From the NCBI RefSeq assembly GCF_947507565.1, contig NC_089182.1:3100001-3164000 (forward strand): a stretch of DNA of 64,000 nucleotides, written 5' to 3'. Shown in pieces: positions 1 to 12,502 of the stretch; the stretch's first letter is position 1, and every line of letters starts with the position of its first letter. The notes beneath the pieces were generated by a model. It worked only from the letters and a program-made list of their open reading frames with translations. It had not been told where the DNA came from and did not search any database. Origin of the DNA: Oscarella lobularis (lineage: Eukaryota; Porifera; Homoscleromorpha; Homosclerophorida; Oscarellidae). The position numbers and the translations under genes were made by a program.

Positions 1-2520
1 AAAATGCGTAATATACATATTAGGGAACCAAGGTGTTCTTAAAGTGCACACACCGTGGATGACCGTGCTCATCTCGAATGACCTCAAGCTCGGCTTTGGA
101 AGGATCAACGGTCGGATCCTTTCTGTCGTACACTTCCCTAAAGAGGAGTAGAGAATGTTTTCGCGTTAGGAACGGCTTCTACTCACTTGCTATACGTCAA
201 TACGACGTCCGTTTCTTCGCTGAACTTTACGTGGGCCTCGTCTTTCATCGCTTCCATTTCTCGTTCAATGCGATCGAGTTCGCGTCGTTCGATGCTGTCG
301 AGACCGTGTCTAAAAACTCGAAAATAAAACCACAGGAATGAGGGAAAGATCAGTGTTCTTACTTTGGCGTTATTCCCTCCTCTCGAATGACTTCGATTTC
401 AGCTCTTTGAGGATCAACAGTGCTATCTCTTCTCTCGTAATCCTCACTAAAATGTACGCACACTAAAAGCCTAGGAACTAGCCAAAGTAATTCCTCTAAA
501 AAAGGGTCCCACCCGCCTATAGATTGATAAGAAGGCATCGTTTACGTATATCAACAAACCTGCTATATGTCTCAGCCGTCGTCTCAATCTGAGAATCGCT
601 CATAAATCTCACGTGGTGCTGCCCAGCGCCTTTCTCATCCCCACCCTCTTTCACCGGACTCGAAAACGAGTCCGACTCAAAGGGATTATCGCCACTTTTC
701 TCCTCCTCCGTCGCAGGCGCCAAACTCCCAACAGGAGCAAAGGGATCCTTGGCTTCCTTGCTCGACGAACCGCTTGCAAACGAATCCTCAAACGCGTCCG
801 ATTTAACGCTAAACGGATCGTCAGTCGGTAGCGATCGAGAGGAAGCAAACGGATCCGTCTCGCTCGAATCCTGATCCTTCACCGCCGTCGCCGTCTCCGC
901 AAACGGATCCTGACCAAACGGATCCTCCTGAGCGCCCGACGACTTAGCCGCAAAAGGATCGTTGAACGGATCCTTTGTCGGATTGAAGGGATCGTCGCTA
1001 GCGTTGCCGCCGTCGCCGCCGCCGCCGCCGGTGTCCCCTACAAACGGATCGCTCGTTTTGAAGGGATCCTGAAAGGGATCCGACTCCTTGAAGGGATCCT
1101 CTTCGAACGGTTCGACGCTCGTGCTGCTCCCTAAGCTCGTAACGCTGACAGCGCTCTCGCGTCGATCGAGAACAAAGGCGTCGGATGCGAACGGATTGTC
1201 TTCGGACGGCGGACTGACATTTCGATTCGACGAACCAAAAGCGTCGTCGGCCGACGCGGAAGAATTCGTCGTCGGTTCTTTTCCGAAAAATCCGCCGGGC
1301 TTTTTCGACGAGAACGTCATCCATTTTCCTCGTTTGATGCTGCCTTTCGATGTCGCGCTTTTTCCGTCCGCTTGAGCGTTGTCATCGTCTGGTATTGAAA
1401 CTGGTGTCGGTGCTTCTGCTGATTGTTCTGGGGTTGTCGTGTCGGTTGGAGTTTCTTCTGTGGGAGGGGTCGTGATGGCTGGATCCTCTTTGGGAGATTC
1501 CGTCGTTTCGGGTGCAGCAACTTGTTCGTTTGAAAACGAAATTCCTTTTCGTATCTTAGAAAGGAAAACGTTACTAGCAACGCTAGACGAGATCGATACA
1601 GTACCTGCTCTGGTAGAAGAGCAATCACGTCGAGAAGAGATGGTAACTGATTGCCTAAAGATATAAACAATTGCACGCCGAATCCCGCAATCATTCCCAC
1701 CGCGGTGCTAACCGGCTTTGAGAAAACGCATCAGGTGCGTCGCAATAACGAATTCGTTGACCGTCAGCTGCCCATCGTGATCGTAGTCAGACAAATTCCT
1801 ATAGCGAAGCAACAGTGTAGAACACGACGACGATTCCCCGCCAAGAGTCGTACCAAACGTGAGCCAAATGTCCGGTGAGTAATTGAGATCTGACGAAGAG
1901 CGGCTTCGCTTCGTTAGCTAGTATAGAAAAAAGAGAATAAAAGGAATAAGTATCTTTTGCTCTGTCTATTTTTTCCTACCAGACAGATAACCGCGTTTTT
2001 CCGCGTCCAACTGCTGAAAGGCCTTGAGGTACGACTCGTAGTCTCTCGTCGTGATGCCGGGAATCGTTTTCGCCGTGCACGGCTTGATCGACGGCGGCAA
2101 TCCTTTGGGCAATTCGCGTCCCGACGAGACGCGCGAGACGATCAGGTGCATGGCGACGGTGAATTCGCCGACGTTCAGCTTCCCGTCACCATCGATATCG
2201 GACAATCGCCTTCGGGGGCGAGAGGAGAGAAAAAAATCGCAAGGGAACGTTGGTTTGGGATGGGATGTGGACGCGTTGCTTACCATATGTGGCTTAGGTC
2301 TTCTGGAGAGAGTTTCGATTGGGTCAAGAGCTCGCGACATCGTTCTCCTACACGAAAAACAGAGAGAAGTTATCGTGCCACGCCCCCTTTCGTTCGATAC
2401 AGCTTTCGCGGGCTTCGTGTTACCCGAAAGAGTTCCGTCTTCCGGATTGAGACTGTAGAACAAGGTGATATGTTTGCTTTTTTCCTCTTCGCTGATGAAC
2501 CACTTGGAAGCGGACGCCAT
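1..2520 (-). CDS. EH-domain endocytic adaptor (EPS15/intersectin-like), 3' end outside window
   Basis: Probable clathrin-endocytosis scaffold. The start (MASASKWFISEEEKSKH) lies at 2520. About five short exons down to ~1713 build two EH domains: the first contains LSPEDLSHIW and the calcium-loop-like DIDGDGKLNVGEF, the second LTGHLAHVW and DYDHDGQLTVNEF. After a short Thr/Pro-rich linker, an exon ending near 560 carries about 20 DPF or NPF motifs, the AP2 alpha-ear and EH-ligand signature of EPS15-type proteins. Downstream exons (~436-360, ~325-180, ~140-85) add two copies of a motif like YS-E-Y-R-D-TVDP-AE-EVIR-E that I do not recognise. No coiled coil is seen between the EH and DPF parts, unlike vertebrate EPS15. 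It is head-to-head with the SH3 gene at 2723. The C-terminus continues past base 1. The family call is firm; EPS15 versus intersectin orthology is not. Confidence 0.85.
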
Positions 2521-2722
2521 GACCCGTTTTAGCCGGGAACTCGATCCGCCCACGCGGCGTCGCAAATCTCTTTTACGCCGCGGAAGGAAAACTCAAAACA
2601 GTCGTCTCGCACCCCGAAAACGCAACGCGAGAAGCAGCAGCAGCTAATAAGCAGGTAATATTCGAATTCGGGCAGCGTTTTTTGATACATTTGCCATTCG
2701 ACTTCCGCCAAGGGTCGAAGCG
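2521..2722. promoter_or_regulatory. Shared 202-bp divergent promoter interval
   Basis: Only 202 bp separate the start codons of the EH-domain adaptor (minus) and the tandem-SH3 gene (plus). Both promoters and 5' UTRs must lie here or overlap the neighbouring coding exons. No TATA box is evident. Co-regulation is an inference from spacing only. Confidence 0.5.
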
Positions 2723-3924
2723 ATGGCGAGCGCGGCGGCGGCGGCGACGACGAACGAAGACAACATTCGTCAGCTTCTCTTCTGGCATCGGCCAAACTGT
2801 CCGAATCGCGGCGAAAACTGCGTCGCCCAGTTCCATTTCCAAGCGAAAGACGAGCGCGAGCTTTCTTTTCGAAAAGGCGACGCAATTCGACTTTTGAAAC
2901 CGAGCGACGGGAGTCCGTATTGGTGGTGGGCGCAACACTCGGACGGCGATCGAAAAAGCGAAGGCTACGTTCCCATCAACTACCTCCGGCTCGAAGACGA
3001 CGAACCTCTCGTGCCGGACTACGAGGAAATGATGACGAAGATATTTCCGCCAGGAACTCAGGTGAGAGATATATGAATAATTAGGAGAGAGAGTATACCA
3101 GTGTCCACTAATACGCCAATACATAATTACTCTGGTTATTTTTGACACTACAATGAGTCTCCTTTTTCCCTTCTCAGGTTCAAGCTCGAGTCGATTCGGC
3201 AAGCGGCGACAACGCTGACGACCTGCACTTCAAACGCGGCGATCTCATGTACATCATCAATCATCTGGACGAGCGTCAGGGCTGGTACAAAGTACGTCTC
3301 GTCACGCAGAGCGGAAAGCCGTGTCCCTTCAAGGAGGGCGTCGTTCACTCGAATCTTCTCGAATCCGTCTACGAGGTGTACCAGTCGAGAACGAACGCCG
3401 TCACGAGCAGCGGCGAAAAAGAGACGTCGGAGGCCAGCGGCATCGAACCGATCTACGAAACGTTCGAGGAATTTCAGGAGCAGAGCTGGTGGTTCGATAT
3501 GCCCAAATGTCGAAAGGGATCCCTTGACGCTCTCTTCCATCGTTTGGCGTCACGAGCCGAGATGACTGACGAGGGTTTTATGACGGTAAAGGAGGCTATC
3601 TATACGATGAGGCAGACGATCAACGGGCAGTTCTACGTCGGCGCGGCGTCGATTCTTCACAAGGAATTGACGGCGCATTTCTTGTCGTGGGACAAGCCCG
3701 AGTCGCAGAAGACGCTCTTCGATAAGGAACTGTTTGAAGTGCCGTCGTGCTTCGATTGGGAATTGCAGGTGTTTCCGCTCGAGGCTGGTCAGAATCTGAA
3801 TGTGGAACGAGCGAAGAAGATAGTCGAGAAGAAATCGCTTCAGCCCAATGGGCTCAATGAGGAGATGACGTTCACCACGCAAGAGGAGTGGGAAGAATTC
3901 GAAAAGTGGTTTTTTATCGTGTAA
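2723..3924 (+). CDS. Tandem SH3-domain protein, 361 aa
   Basis: Two exons (2723-3061 and 3178-3924) join in phase 0. Residues ~30-90 form an SH3 domain, with FHFQAKDERELSFRKGD at its ALYDY/RT-loop position, a YWWWA tryptophan run and a GYVPINYL end. The second exon opens with another SH3-like unit (DLHFKRGDLMYII, GWYKVRL, GVVHSNLL). The remaining ~190 residues are soluble, Trp- and Glu-rich and match nothing I recognise; they end EEWEEFEKWFFIV. No catalytic motif is visible, so an adaptor role is inferred. The start was chosen as the first Met upstream of SH3-1, followed by an Ala run. The head-to-head partner is an endocytic adaptor whose family works with SH3 proteins, but a physical link is speculation. 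Confidence 0.8.
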
Positions 3925-4560
3925 TTGCCCGTGTGTTTATCTCGCCTTCCCGAAACGATTTCTGGTTAGTATAGATTTTTTTGCTGGTCGCGCATTCGTT
4001 CCTAGTGAATTTTTCGTTAAATTTTTAGCCTGTATCGACTTCTTATTGGATAATTGGTCGCGTTTTCGTGTCTTAGTTATCAACTTGCTTATGGAAAACA
4101 TTTTTGTCTCCGGGCCGAAAGCGATTTGTTAGAAATGGCGGGGGAAGTGACAAACTAATCGTTTCGCTTTCAGTTTGGGAGCCCCTTTGGAAAACTTCCC
4201 TCTTTTGTTTGTCGAGTCAGGACGCGACTTCGAACTTACTTTTCGCATCGGTTGGAGCTTAGTACGTCGCTGCATCGCGGAAAGAACGCACGTGAGAAAA
4301 AAAAACGAGGAGCGATCGTCTATACGGGTACTCGATGGGACGGCAGATTCGAATACGGAAGCGTAGTCTAAAGTAAAAACGACTCGATAAAGCGAACGAA
4401 AACGAAGGACCACGAGGAGCCGCCTTTGTTTTAGCGCCAAAATCAGCAACCGTACGACACCGTAAAGAACAGGTGGAAAATTGGCGCGAGTTGTCTCGGC
4501 CAACTGTTCGTCTGTTGCCCTGGTGATGCGCACTTGAAACGGATGTGGCGTCATGACTGC
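3925..4560. other. Intergenic, no gene seen
   Basis: This is 3' flank of the SH3 gene. Open frames here are short and lack recognisable domains or splice-consistent continuations. Nothing further is supported. Confidence 0.6.
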
Positions 4561-4569
4561 GTCATCTTT

Positions 4570-4860
4570 CGTATAAAAGCCGCAGCGCGCAGCGCACAGA
4601 TTCAGTCCTGGCTAGGTGGGGAAAGTCTGAAGGACGGAACCCTGGAGGTCGTCGGCGTTGGGAAAGCCTCAGTCACGTCAACATCAAGCGTGCTCAGTCG
4701 GTTGCCAATCCTTGCTGAAACTGTAAGGTGCAGTGGATGGGCGTCGCGCGAGTTCTTCTCGCGGCGCGCGATTGGCACTGGGAAGTCACTAAAAGGCCCG
4801 TTGGATTTCATATATTGAGAAAAACAGTATAAGAGAAGAACAGAGAGACATTTTGGATGG
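4570..4860 (+). ncRNA. Possible small structured RNA behind a TATA box (speculative)
   Basis: A clear TATA box (tataaaa, ~4571) is followed after about 30 nt by a GC-rich, non-coding-looking block. That block contains ggggaaagtc, which resembles the CR-I core of RNase MRP/P RNA, and ends near a short T run at ~4851. TATA plus a T-run terminator is the layout of type-3 Pol III genes. The T run is only four bases, and I could not fit a full secondary structure. An ordinary TATA promoter is equally possible. Confidence 0.2.
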
Positions 4861-5337
4861 CTTGGGTCGCGAAGTCTGGCGTTCCGCGTTATACCGAGTG
4901 GGCGTCAGACTCAGATCAGTTCACTTTCCTGCCAAAGAAACGTGTGGGGGGCCCAGTGTCTCGTGGCTGTTTCTCACTCGGCTTAGTGACCTATAGCTGA
5001 AGATGGCCTGACTTCCCAGAACCCAAATCATAGCACGTTGTTGACTCACTGGCTGTGTGCGGACTCGCGTTCGGCGGCTTCCCTCAATCCGGTAGTCTCG
5101 GTTCCTGCTTCGTCAACCGAAAGACTACGGCCCCATGGGTCGCGGTGCTACGAGGTCGGGGGGACGGTGTGGGAGAGCCGTTCTCGATCCTAGGCCGCAC
5201 CGTCGTGGTTGAGCCTATGATGCCACGGCTCGCTCTCAAAATATTTTTGGGCTACGAAAGCGTTCGAACCTCCGCGCGGTGTAGCCTGGATTGCGCCAAT
5301 ACGAACGCAGGACTACAAGGTACGTAACGGATCGGTC
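4861..5337. other. GC-rich unassigned block left of the minisatellite
   Basis: No convincing ORF, RNA or repeat is seen. One isolated satellite-like word (ggactacaag) appears at ~5310 just before the array. The region may be flank captured by a repeat or an unrecognised element. Confidence 0.4.
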
Positions 5338-8300
5338 GACTACAACGACTACAACGGCTACAAAGGCTACAACTACTACAACGGCTACAACTACTACAAC
5401 GGCTACAACGGCTACAACGGCTACAACGGCTACAACGGCTACAAAGGCTACAACTACTACAACGGCTACAAAGGCTACAACTACTACAACGGCTACAACG
5501 GCTACAACGACTACAACGGCTACAACTACTACAACGGCTACAACGGCTACAACGGCTACAAAGGCTACAACAACTACAACGGCTACAAAGGCTACAACGA
5601 CTACAACGACTACAACTACTACAACGGCTACAACGGCTACAACTACTACAACGGCTACAACGGCTACAACGGCTACAACGGCTAGAACGGCTACAAAGGC
5701 TACAACGGCTACAACGGCTACAAAGGCTACAACAACTACAACGGCTACAAAGGCTACAACGACTACAACGGCTACAACTACTACAACGGCTACAACTACT
5801 ACAACGGCTAGAAAAGGCTACAACGACTACAACGGCTACAACTACTACAAAGGCTACAACTACTACAAAGGCTACAACTACTACAAAGGCTACAACTACT
5901 ACAACTACTACAACGGCTACAACGGCTACAAAGGCTACAACTACTACAACGGCTACAAAGGCTACAACTACTACAACGGCTACAACGGCTACAACGACTA
6001 CAACGGCTACAACTACTACAACGGCTACAACGGCTACAACGGCTACAAAGGCTACAACAACTACAACGGCTACAAAGGCTACAACGACTACAACGACTAC
6101 AACTACTACAACGGCTACAACGGCTACAACTACTACAACGGCTACAACGGCTACAACGGCTACAACGGCTAGAACGGCTACAAAGGCTACAACTACTACA
6201 ACGGCTACAAAGGCTACAACTACTACAACGGCTACAACGGCTACAACGACTACAACGGCTACAACTACTACAACGGCTACAACGGCTACAACGGCTACAA
6301 AGGCTACAACAACTACAACGGCTACAACTACTACAACGGCTACAACGGCTACAACGACTACAACGGCTACAACGACTACAACGGCTACAAAGGCTACAAC
6401 GGCTACAACTACTACAACGGCTACAACGGCTACAACGGCTACAACGGCTAGAAAAGGCTACAACGACTACAACGGCTACAACTACTACAAAGGCTACAAC
6501 TACTACAAAGGCTACAACTACTACAAAGGCTACAACTACTACAACTACTACAACGGCTACAACGGCTACAAAGGCTACAACTACTACAACGGCTACAACT
6601 ACTACAACGGCTACAACGGCTACAACGACTACAACTACTACAACGGCTACAACTACTACAACGGCTACAACGGCTACAAAGGCTACAACTACTACAACGG
6701 CTACAAAGGCTACAACAACTACAACGGCTACAAAGGCTACAACAACTACAACGGCTACAAAGGCTACAACTACTACAACGGCTACAACTACTACAACGGC
6801 TACAACTACTACAACGGCTACAACGGCTACAACGGCTACAACGGCTAGAAAAGGCTACAACGACTACAACGGCTACAACTACTACAAAGGCTACAACTAC
6901 TACAAAGGCTACAACTACTACAAAGGCTACAACTACTACAACGGCTACAAAGGCTACAACTACTACAACGGCTACAACGGCTACAACGGCTACAACTACT
7001 ACAACGGCTACAACGGCTACAAAGGCTACAACTACTACAACGGCTACAACGGCTACAACGGCTACAACTACTACAACGGCTACAACGGCTACAAAGGCTA
7101 CAACTACTACAACGGCTACAAAGGCTACAACTACTACAACGGCTACAACGGCTACAACGGCTACAACGGCTACAACGGCTACAACGGCTACAACGGCTAC
7201 AAAGGCTACAACTACTACAACGGCTACAAAGGCTACAACAACTACAACGGCTACAAAGGCTACAACTACTACAACGGCTACAACTACTACAACGGCTACA
7301 ACTACTACAACTACTACAACGGCTACAACGGCTACAACTACTACAACGGCTACAAAGGCTACAACTACTACAACGGCTACAAAGGCTACAACAACTACAA
7401 CGGCTACAAAGGCTACAACTACTACAACGGCTACAACTACTACAACGGCTACAACTACTACAACGGCTACAACGGCTACAAAGGCTACAACTACTACAAC
7501 GGCTACAAAGGCTACAACTACTACAACGGCTACAAAGGCTACAACTACTACAACGGCTACAAAGGCTACAACTACTACAACGGCTACAAAGGCTACAACT
7601 ACTACAACGGCTACAACGGCTACAACGACTACAACTACTACAACGGCTACAACGGCTACAACTACTACAACGGCTACAAAGGCTACAACTACTACAACGG
7701 CTACAAAGGCTACAACAACTACAACGGCTACAAAGGCTACAACTACTACAACGGCTACAACTACTACAACGGCTACAACTACTACAACGGCTACAACGGC
7801 TACAAAGGCTACAACTACTACAACGGCTACAAAGGCTACAACTACTACAACGGCTACAACGGCTACAACGGCTACAACGGCTACAACGGCTACAACGGCT
7901 ACAACGGCTACAAAGGCTACAACTACTACAACGGCTACAAAGGCTACAACAACTACAACGGCTACAAAGGCTACAACTACTACAACGGCTACAACTACTA
8001 CAACGGCTACAACTACTACAACTACTACAACGGCTACAACGGCTACAACTACTACAACGGCTACAAAGGCTACAACTACTACAACGGCTACAAAGGCTAC
8101 AACAACTACAACGGCTACAAAGGCTACAACTACTACAACGGCTACAACTACTACAACGGCTACAACTACTACAACGGCTACAACGGCTACAAAGGCTACA
8201 ACTACTACAACGGCTACAAAGGCTACAACTACTACAACGGCTACAACGGCTACAACGGCTACAACGGCTACAACGGCTACAACGGCTACAACGGCTACAA

Positions 8301-9525
8301 AGGCTACAACTACTACAACGGCTACAAAGGCTACAACAACTACAACGGCTACAAAGGCTACAACTACTACAACGGCTACAACTACTACAACGGCTACAAC
8401 TACTACAACTACTACAACGGCTACAACGGCTACAACTACTACAACGGCTACAAAGGCTACAACTACTACAACGGCTACAAAGGCTACAACAACTACAACG
8501 GCTACAAAGGCTACAACTACTACAACGGCTACAACTACTACAACGGCTACAACTACTACAACTACTACAACGGCTACAACGGCTACAACTACTACAACGG
8601 CTACAAAGGCTACAACTACTACAACGGCTACAAAGGCTACAACAACTACAACGGCTACAAAGGCTACAACTACTACAACGGCTACAACTACTACAACGGC
8701 TACAACTACTACAACGGCTACAACGGCTACAAAGGCTACAACTACTACAACGGCTACAAAGGCTACAACTACTACAACGGCTACAACGGCTACAACGGCT
8801 ACAACGGCTACAACGGCTACAACGGCTACAACGGCTACAAAGGCTACAACTACTACAACGGCTACAAAGGCTACAACAACTACAACGGCTACAAAGGCTA
8901 CAACTACTACAACGGCTACAACTACTACAACGGCTACAAAGGTTACAACAACTACAACGGCTACAAAGGCTACAACTACTACAACGGCTACAACTACTAC
9001 AACGGCTACAACTACTACAACGGCTACAACGGCTACAACGACTACAACTACTACAACGGCTACAACGGCTACAACTACTACAACGGCTACAAAGGCTACA
9101 ACTACTACAACGGCTACAAAGGCTACAACAACTACAACGGCTACAAAGGCTACAACTACTACAACGGCTACAACTACTACAACGGCTACAAAGGCTACAA
9201 CAACTACAACGGCTACAAAGGCTACAACTACTACAACGGCTACAACTACTACAACGGCTACAACTACTACAACGGCTACAACGGCTACAACGACTACAAC
9301 TACTACAACGGCTACAACGGCTACAACTACTACAACGGCTACAACGGCTACAACGGCTACAAAGGCTACAACAACTACAACGGCTACAAAGGCTACAACG
9401 ACTACAACGGCTACAACTACTACAACGGCTACAACGGCTACAACGACTACAACGGCTACAACGACTACAACGGCTACAAAGGCTACAACGGCTACAACTA
9501 CTACAACGGCTACAACGGCTACAAA
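5338..9525. repeat. 4.2-kb minisatellite of 9-bp units (NNCTACAAN)
   Basis: About 465 tandem 9-mers, almost all ggctacaac, ggctacaaa, tactacaac, gactacaac or aactacaac. Longer blocks repeat inside it: a run of seven ggctacaac units followed by ggctacaaa recurs at about 7201, 7912, 8299 and 8839, spaced 711, 387 and 540 bp, all multiples of nine. A rarer variant, ggctagaaaaggctac, adds one base and shifts register at about 5810, 6448 and 6845. Because the period is three codons, several frames stay open by construction: Gly-Tyr-Asn or Thr-Thr-Ala on plus, Val-Val-Ala or Cys-Ser-Arg on minus. There is no start context, splice pattern or amino-acid logic to support a protein. I regard it as non-coding satellite DNA. 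Confidence 0.95.
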
Positions 9526-9528
9526 GGT

Positions 9529-10239
9529 CAGTGGCGCAGCCAGGATTAAGCGGAGGTAGGTGCTGAAGTTCGCGCGCCCCGCGCGCGAAAATTTTTGGAC
9601 CACGCCCCTTTTCTATTTGGCTATTTAAGGCCTCTAACGAAAAACAGTGCGTAGGCCCAAAGTAACACAACAGAGATAGCAACTTCGGATTGTGTACAAA
9701 GCTTTCTGGAACGAGTACATATGTAGGCATATTACATAGCATAACTGGCACATAACATTTGAGCTTAATTATTAACGCTCATCGAAGGAACGCAGTAAAT
9801 GAGCACGTTGGGTTTGTCTTCGCTCGCAGCACGCAAACCCAACTGCGAGCCGAAAACGTGTCACTTGATCATGCACCCGAGGGGGCCATGCAGGGAAGGG
9901 TAACTCTGTGCCACCTTTACTCGACAGGTGAATCGCTCTTTTGATATATACATGTAATCAGAACACCTAAAATCTGTGGTGTAAAGGCATAGCCACCAGG
10001 TGGTCTATTCCCATTTTTACAGAAAGGACATATTTCCGGGCAGATTAAGGTGTGGTTAGGCAATGTGATTCCCATAATGCACATGCTGTAGGCACTAACA
10101 GAGATCGGACACCGTGCTAAGGGTGTTCGGGGATCACATGATGGCTAACAACGGGCCATCATTATCTAGTTTAATTATTTTCAGCAAACTTGAGGGGGGT
10201 GCTCGAGCACCCAAAGCACCCCCCCTGGCTACGCCACTG
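9529..10239. mobile_element. Candidate non-autonomous DNA element with 16-bp terminal inverted repeats
   Basis: The left end CAGTGGCGCAGCCAGG (9529-9544) matches the reverse complement of the right end (10224-10239) at 15 of 16 positions. The interior (~680 bp) has no transposase. The right end adjoins a C-rich tract, and the interior near 9580 has a palindromic GC-rich stretch. No target-site duplication is visible, so boundaries and superfamily are uncertain. It abuts the satellite array within four bases. Confidence 0.5.
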
Positions 10240-10500
10240 GATTGAACAGATACTGTCTTTTGTTTTTTAGGTGCTTTTGACTTCGCGACTGAAAGAGCAT
10301 ATCCGGAAGCGATGGACGCATACAGAATCTTCAAGACGCGCTTTAGAGGCATGTGTAGAGAATGCTTGTACGTTTAGTTTTACGCACGCAGATCAATGCA
10401 CCGATTTTTTCCGCACAATAAATTCGCTTCGCGCGCATTTTCGTGTCGGCGTCTTTCACTAACGTACGCTACACGATGGCCTGCTCTTCGCGCGGAGCGG

Positions 10501-12410
10501 ATGGCGCGATTGAAGAAAAAGAAGCGAAGTGCAGAAGCAAAGACAGCAAAAACCGTATTTATAGCAATTCCTCGCAGGAATCAAGACGCCAGCGAGCTCC
10601 TAGCCGAAGGAAAGAAGCATTTGCTAGTCGGGGATCCCGCAGGAGCCGCTTCCTACTTAGAAGAGGCCTGCCGTTTGCTGTAGGATACTTTCGAAGTCGT
10701 TAACTCGAAAAACCCTCTCTAATTAGTGGCGAAAAGTACGGCGAACTGTCAAACGAGATCGGAGAAGCGTACTTGCTCTATGGCAAGGCTCTTGCACAGG
10801 CTGACAAGTGCGTGAGAAACAGGAAGAACATTATAGTCACGTGCCCAATTTTCAGATTTGTAGTTGGAACCGTCTTTGGGCATTTAGCTGGAATAATCCT
10901 TTTCTCTCTTTTAGATTGGAGCCACTGTCTGTGCTCGGTGTTGCTCTTCCAGGAACGAACGAAGGAGATGACGATGATAATGATGATGATGACGATGACG
11001 ATGACGATGACGATGACAATGGGGACAATGGGGACAATGAAAAAGATGAAGAACCTGCTGGAAAGGAGGAAAAGAGCGAGACAAGCGACAAACGGGACCC
11101 AGAGGAAGGATGCTCTTCAAGCAAACAACCTATTGATAGTACGATGGCCGAAGTATTTGCAGTTTATTTTTATTTTGCATCTTTGGGTAGATTTGGAGGA
11201 AGTTCCGGGGTCTTCCTCTGGTGTGCTTGAATCAGGGTCGAGCGGAAAAGAGGATGAGGGCCAGGGAGCCACTGGTGAAGCTGAAGGTCCGCCCGCGAAT
11301 CTTCAAATTGCTTGGGAAGTCTTGGAATTGGCTCGGATCATTTTCTCCAGGTTTGTCCGAGAAAGGGTTGGCGTTCTTGATGCGATGGCGTTTGTTCTAG
11401 GCAATTGACTTTGGAGGCTAAACTAAATGAGGCCGATTCGAATTTGAGATTGGCTGAAATTGGCTTGGAATTAGGCCAATATGACCAAGCGATTGCCGAC
11501 ATTCAAACGTGCTTGGAAATACAAACGTCGTTTCTTGAACCGGATGATAGACTTCTGGCTGAAACGTAAGATCCTAATAGACTAGAAAACTGCATTGGTG
11601 TTAATTACTACCTGGCAGGCACTACAGTATGGCTCTCGCTCTTGCTTTGGCAGAAAGGTTTGACGACTCTATTGTGGAGTACAAAGCAGCAGCACGAGTA
11701 ATCTCAATGAGAATAGGTAAAGTGGTATTGACGTAGACATTCTATTATATGTATTTGCAATGTTAGATAAATTTAAGCAGGACATTGAGAAAGGAGAGAT
11801 GGATCAAGGTAAATGAATTATTTTTGGATAGGCCCAAAGCTTCTTTCTAGAGAGCTTGGATAAGGCCAAAGAAGAAATTTCCAAGTTGGAATCTCTTCTG
11901 CCTGAAATTCATTCGAGGGTATATGAACGCTGCTATTTTTCGGCGTGTTGCTTTGACATTGGCGTTTAGATCCAAGACCAGCAAGACAGTAAACTGTCGA
12001 TTGAAAAAATTAAAATGGTGATGTAGATAGAAGTGGTGGAGAGAATGCCTTTACCCAAACTCGTTCTTTGACGCAGTTGAAAGAAGAAGAGAAGACAGAT
12101 CATGAGGAAAAATCAACAGAGGTGCCCACCGTCAAAGAAGCCAAAAGCGTCGAACCGGTATAAAGATAACGTCATACCTGCACTTGAGATTCCACTTCGT
12201 CTCTTCAAGGCGCAACCTGTGGCCACAGACATCAGTCATCTAGTAAAGAGAAAGGTTCGCCTTCGATTGTAGCATGTGAAAATGATCACGAGTGCGTTGC
12301 GATAGGGAAAGCGGGTACTTCAGCCCACAGAGGAACCCAAATCGAAACAGGCAAAATTGGACGAAGCTAAAAACACGCATTCAGAACATCCAGAAGAAAG
12401 TGAACACTGA
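10501..12410 (+). CDS. NASP: NASP histone chaperone (SHNi-TPR family)
   Basis: Nuclear chaperone for histone H3-H4 and linker histones. Twelve short exons join in frame. Exons 1-2 give TPR1 (ASELLAEGKKHLLVGD, then GEKYGELSNEIGEAYLLYGKAL). Exon 3 supplies the acidic tract that interrupts TPR2, a Asp run encoded by GATGAC repeats at 10967-11017. Exons 4-6 give the next TPRs (ANLQIAWEVLELARIIFSR, LAEIGLELGQYDQAI, LLAETHYSMALALALAERFDDSI). Exons 7-9 give the coiled coil (LESLLPEIHSRIQD). Exon 11 carries the conserved ATDISHLVKRK nuclear-localisation segment, and the protein ends PEESEH. Start at 10501 is the first Met in the TPR1 frame. The acidic loop is shorter than in vertebrate testis NASP. 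Orthology is strong; a few splice ends may be off by one codon. Confidence 0.93.
10967..11017 (+). repeat. GATGAC/GATGAT simple repeat coding the NASP acidic tract
   Basis: About 17 near-perfect Asp codons in a row, one changed to Asn, lie inside NASP exon 3. A microsatellite is serving as the histone-binding acidic segment and may vary in length between alleles. Confidence 0.85.
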
Positions 12411-12502
12411 AAAAAAATCCTACAATATAGTCTTCTTAGATTGACAATAAAAACACCCGAGTGTGCGGTAGTAGAAAAAAGCGTCCTCGTGAAAAAAAAC
12501 AC

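Noticed and set aside
5270-5297. Sequence left of the satellite resembling the inverted-repeat end (gtagcctggatt)
   Set aside because: Only about 12 bases match imperfectly; not enough to claim that the satellite lies inside the element.
5291-6172. Plus-strand Thr/Ala then Gly-Tyr-Asn ORF
   Set aside because: Same satellite artefact; the change of composition is caused by the one-base register shift near 5810.
5338-9525. CRISPR-like array
   Set aside because: Contiguous short repeats with no spacers in a eukaryotic genome.
6448-9603. A 1,051-codon Val/Ala/Phe ORF and an overlapping 968-codon Cys/Ser/Arg ORF on the minus strand
   Set aside because: Both are by-products of the 9-bp satellite, whose period of three codons keeps frames open. 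No plausible start, domain or splice structure.
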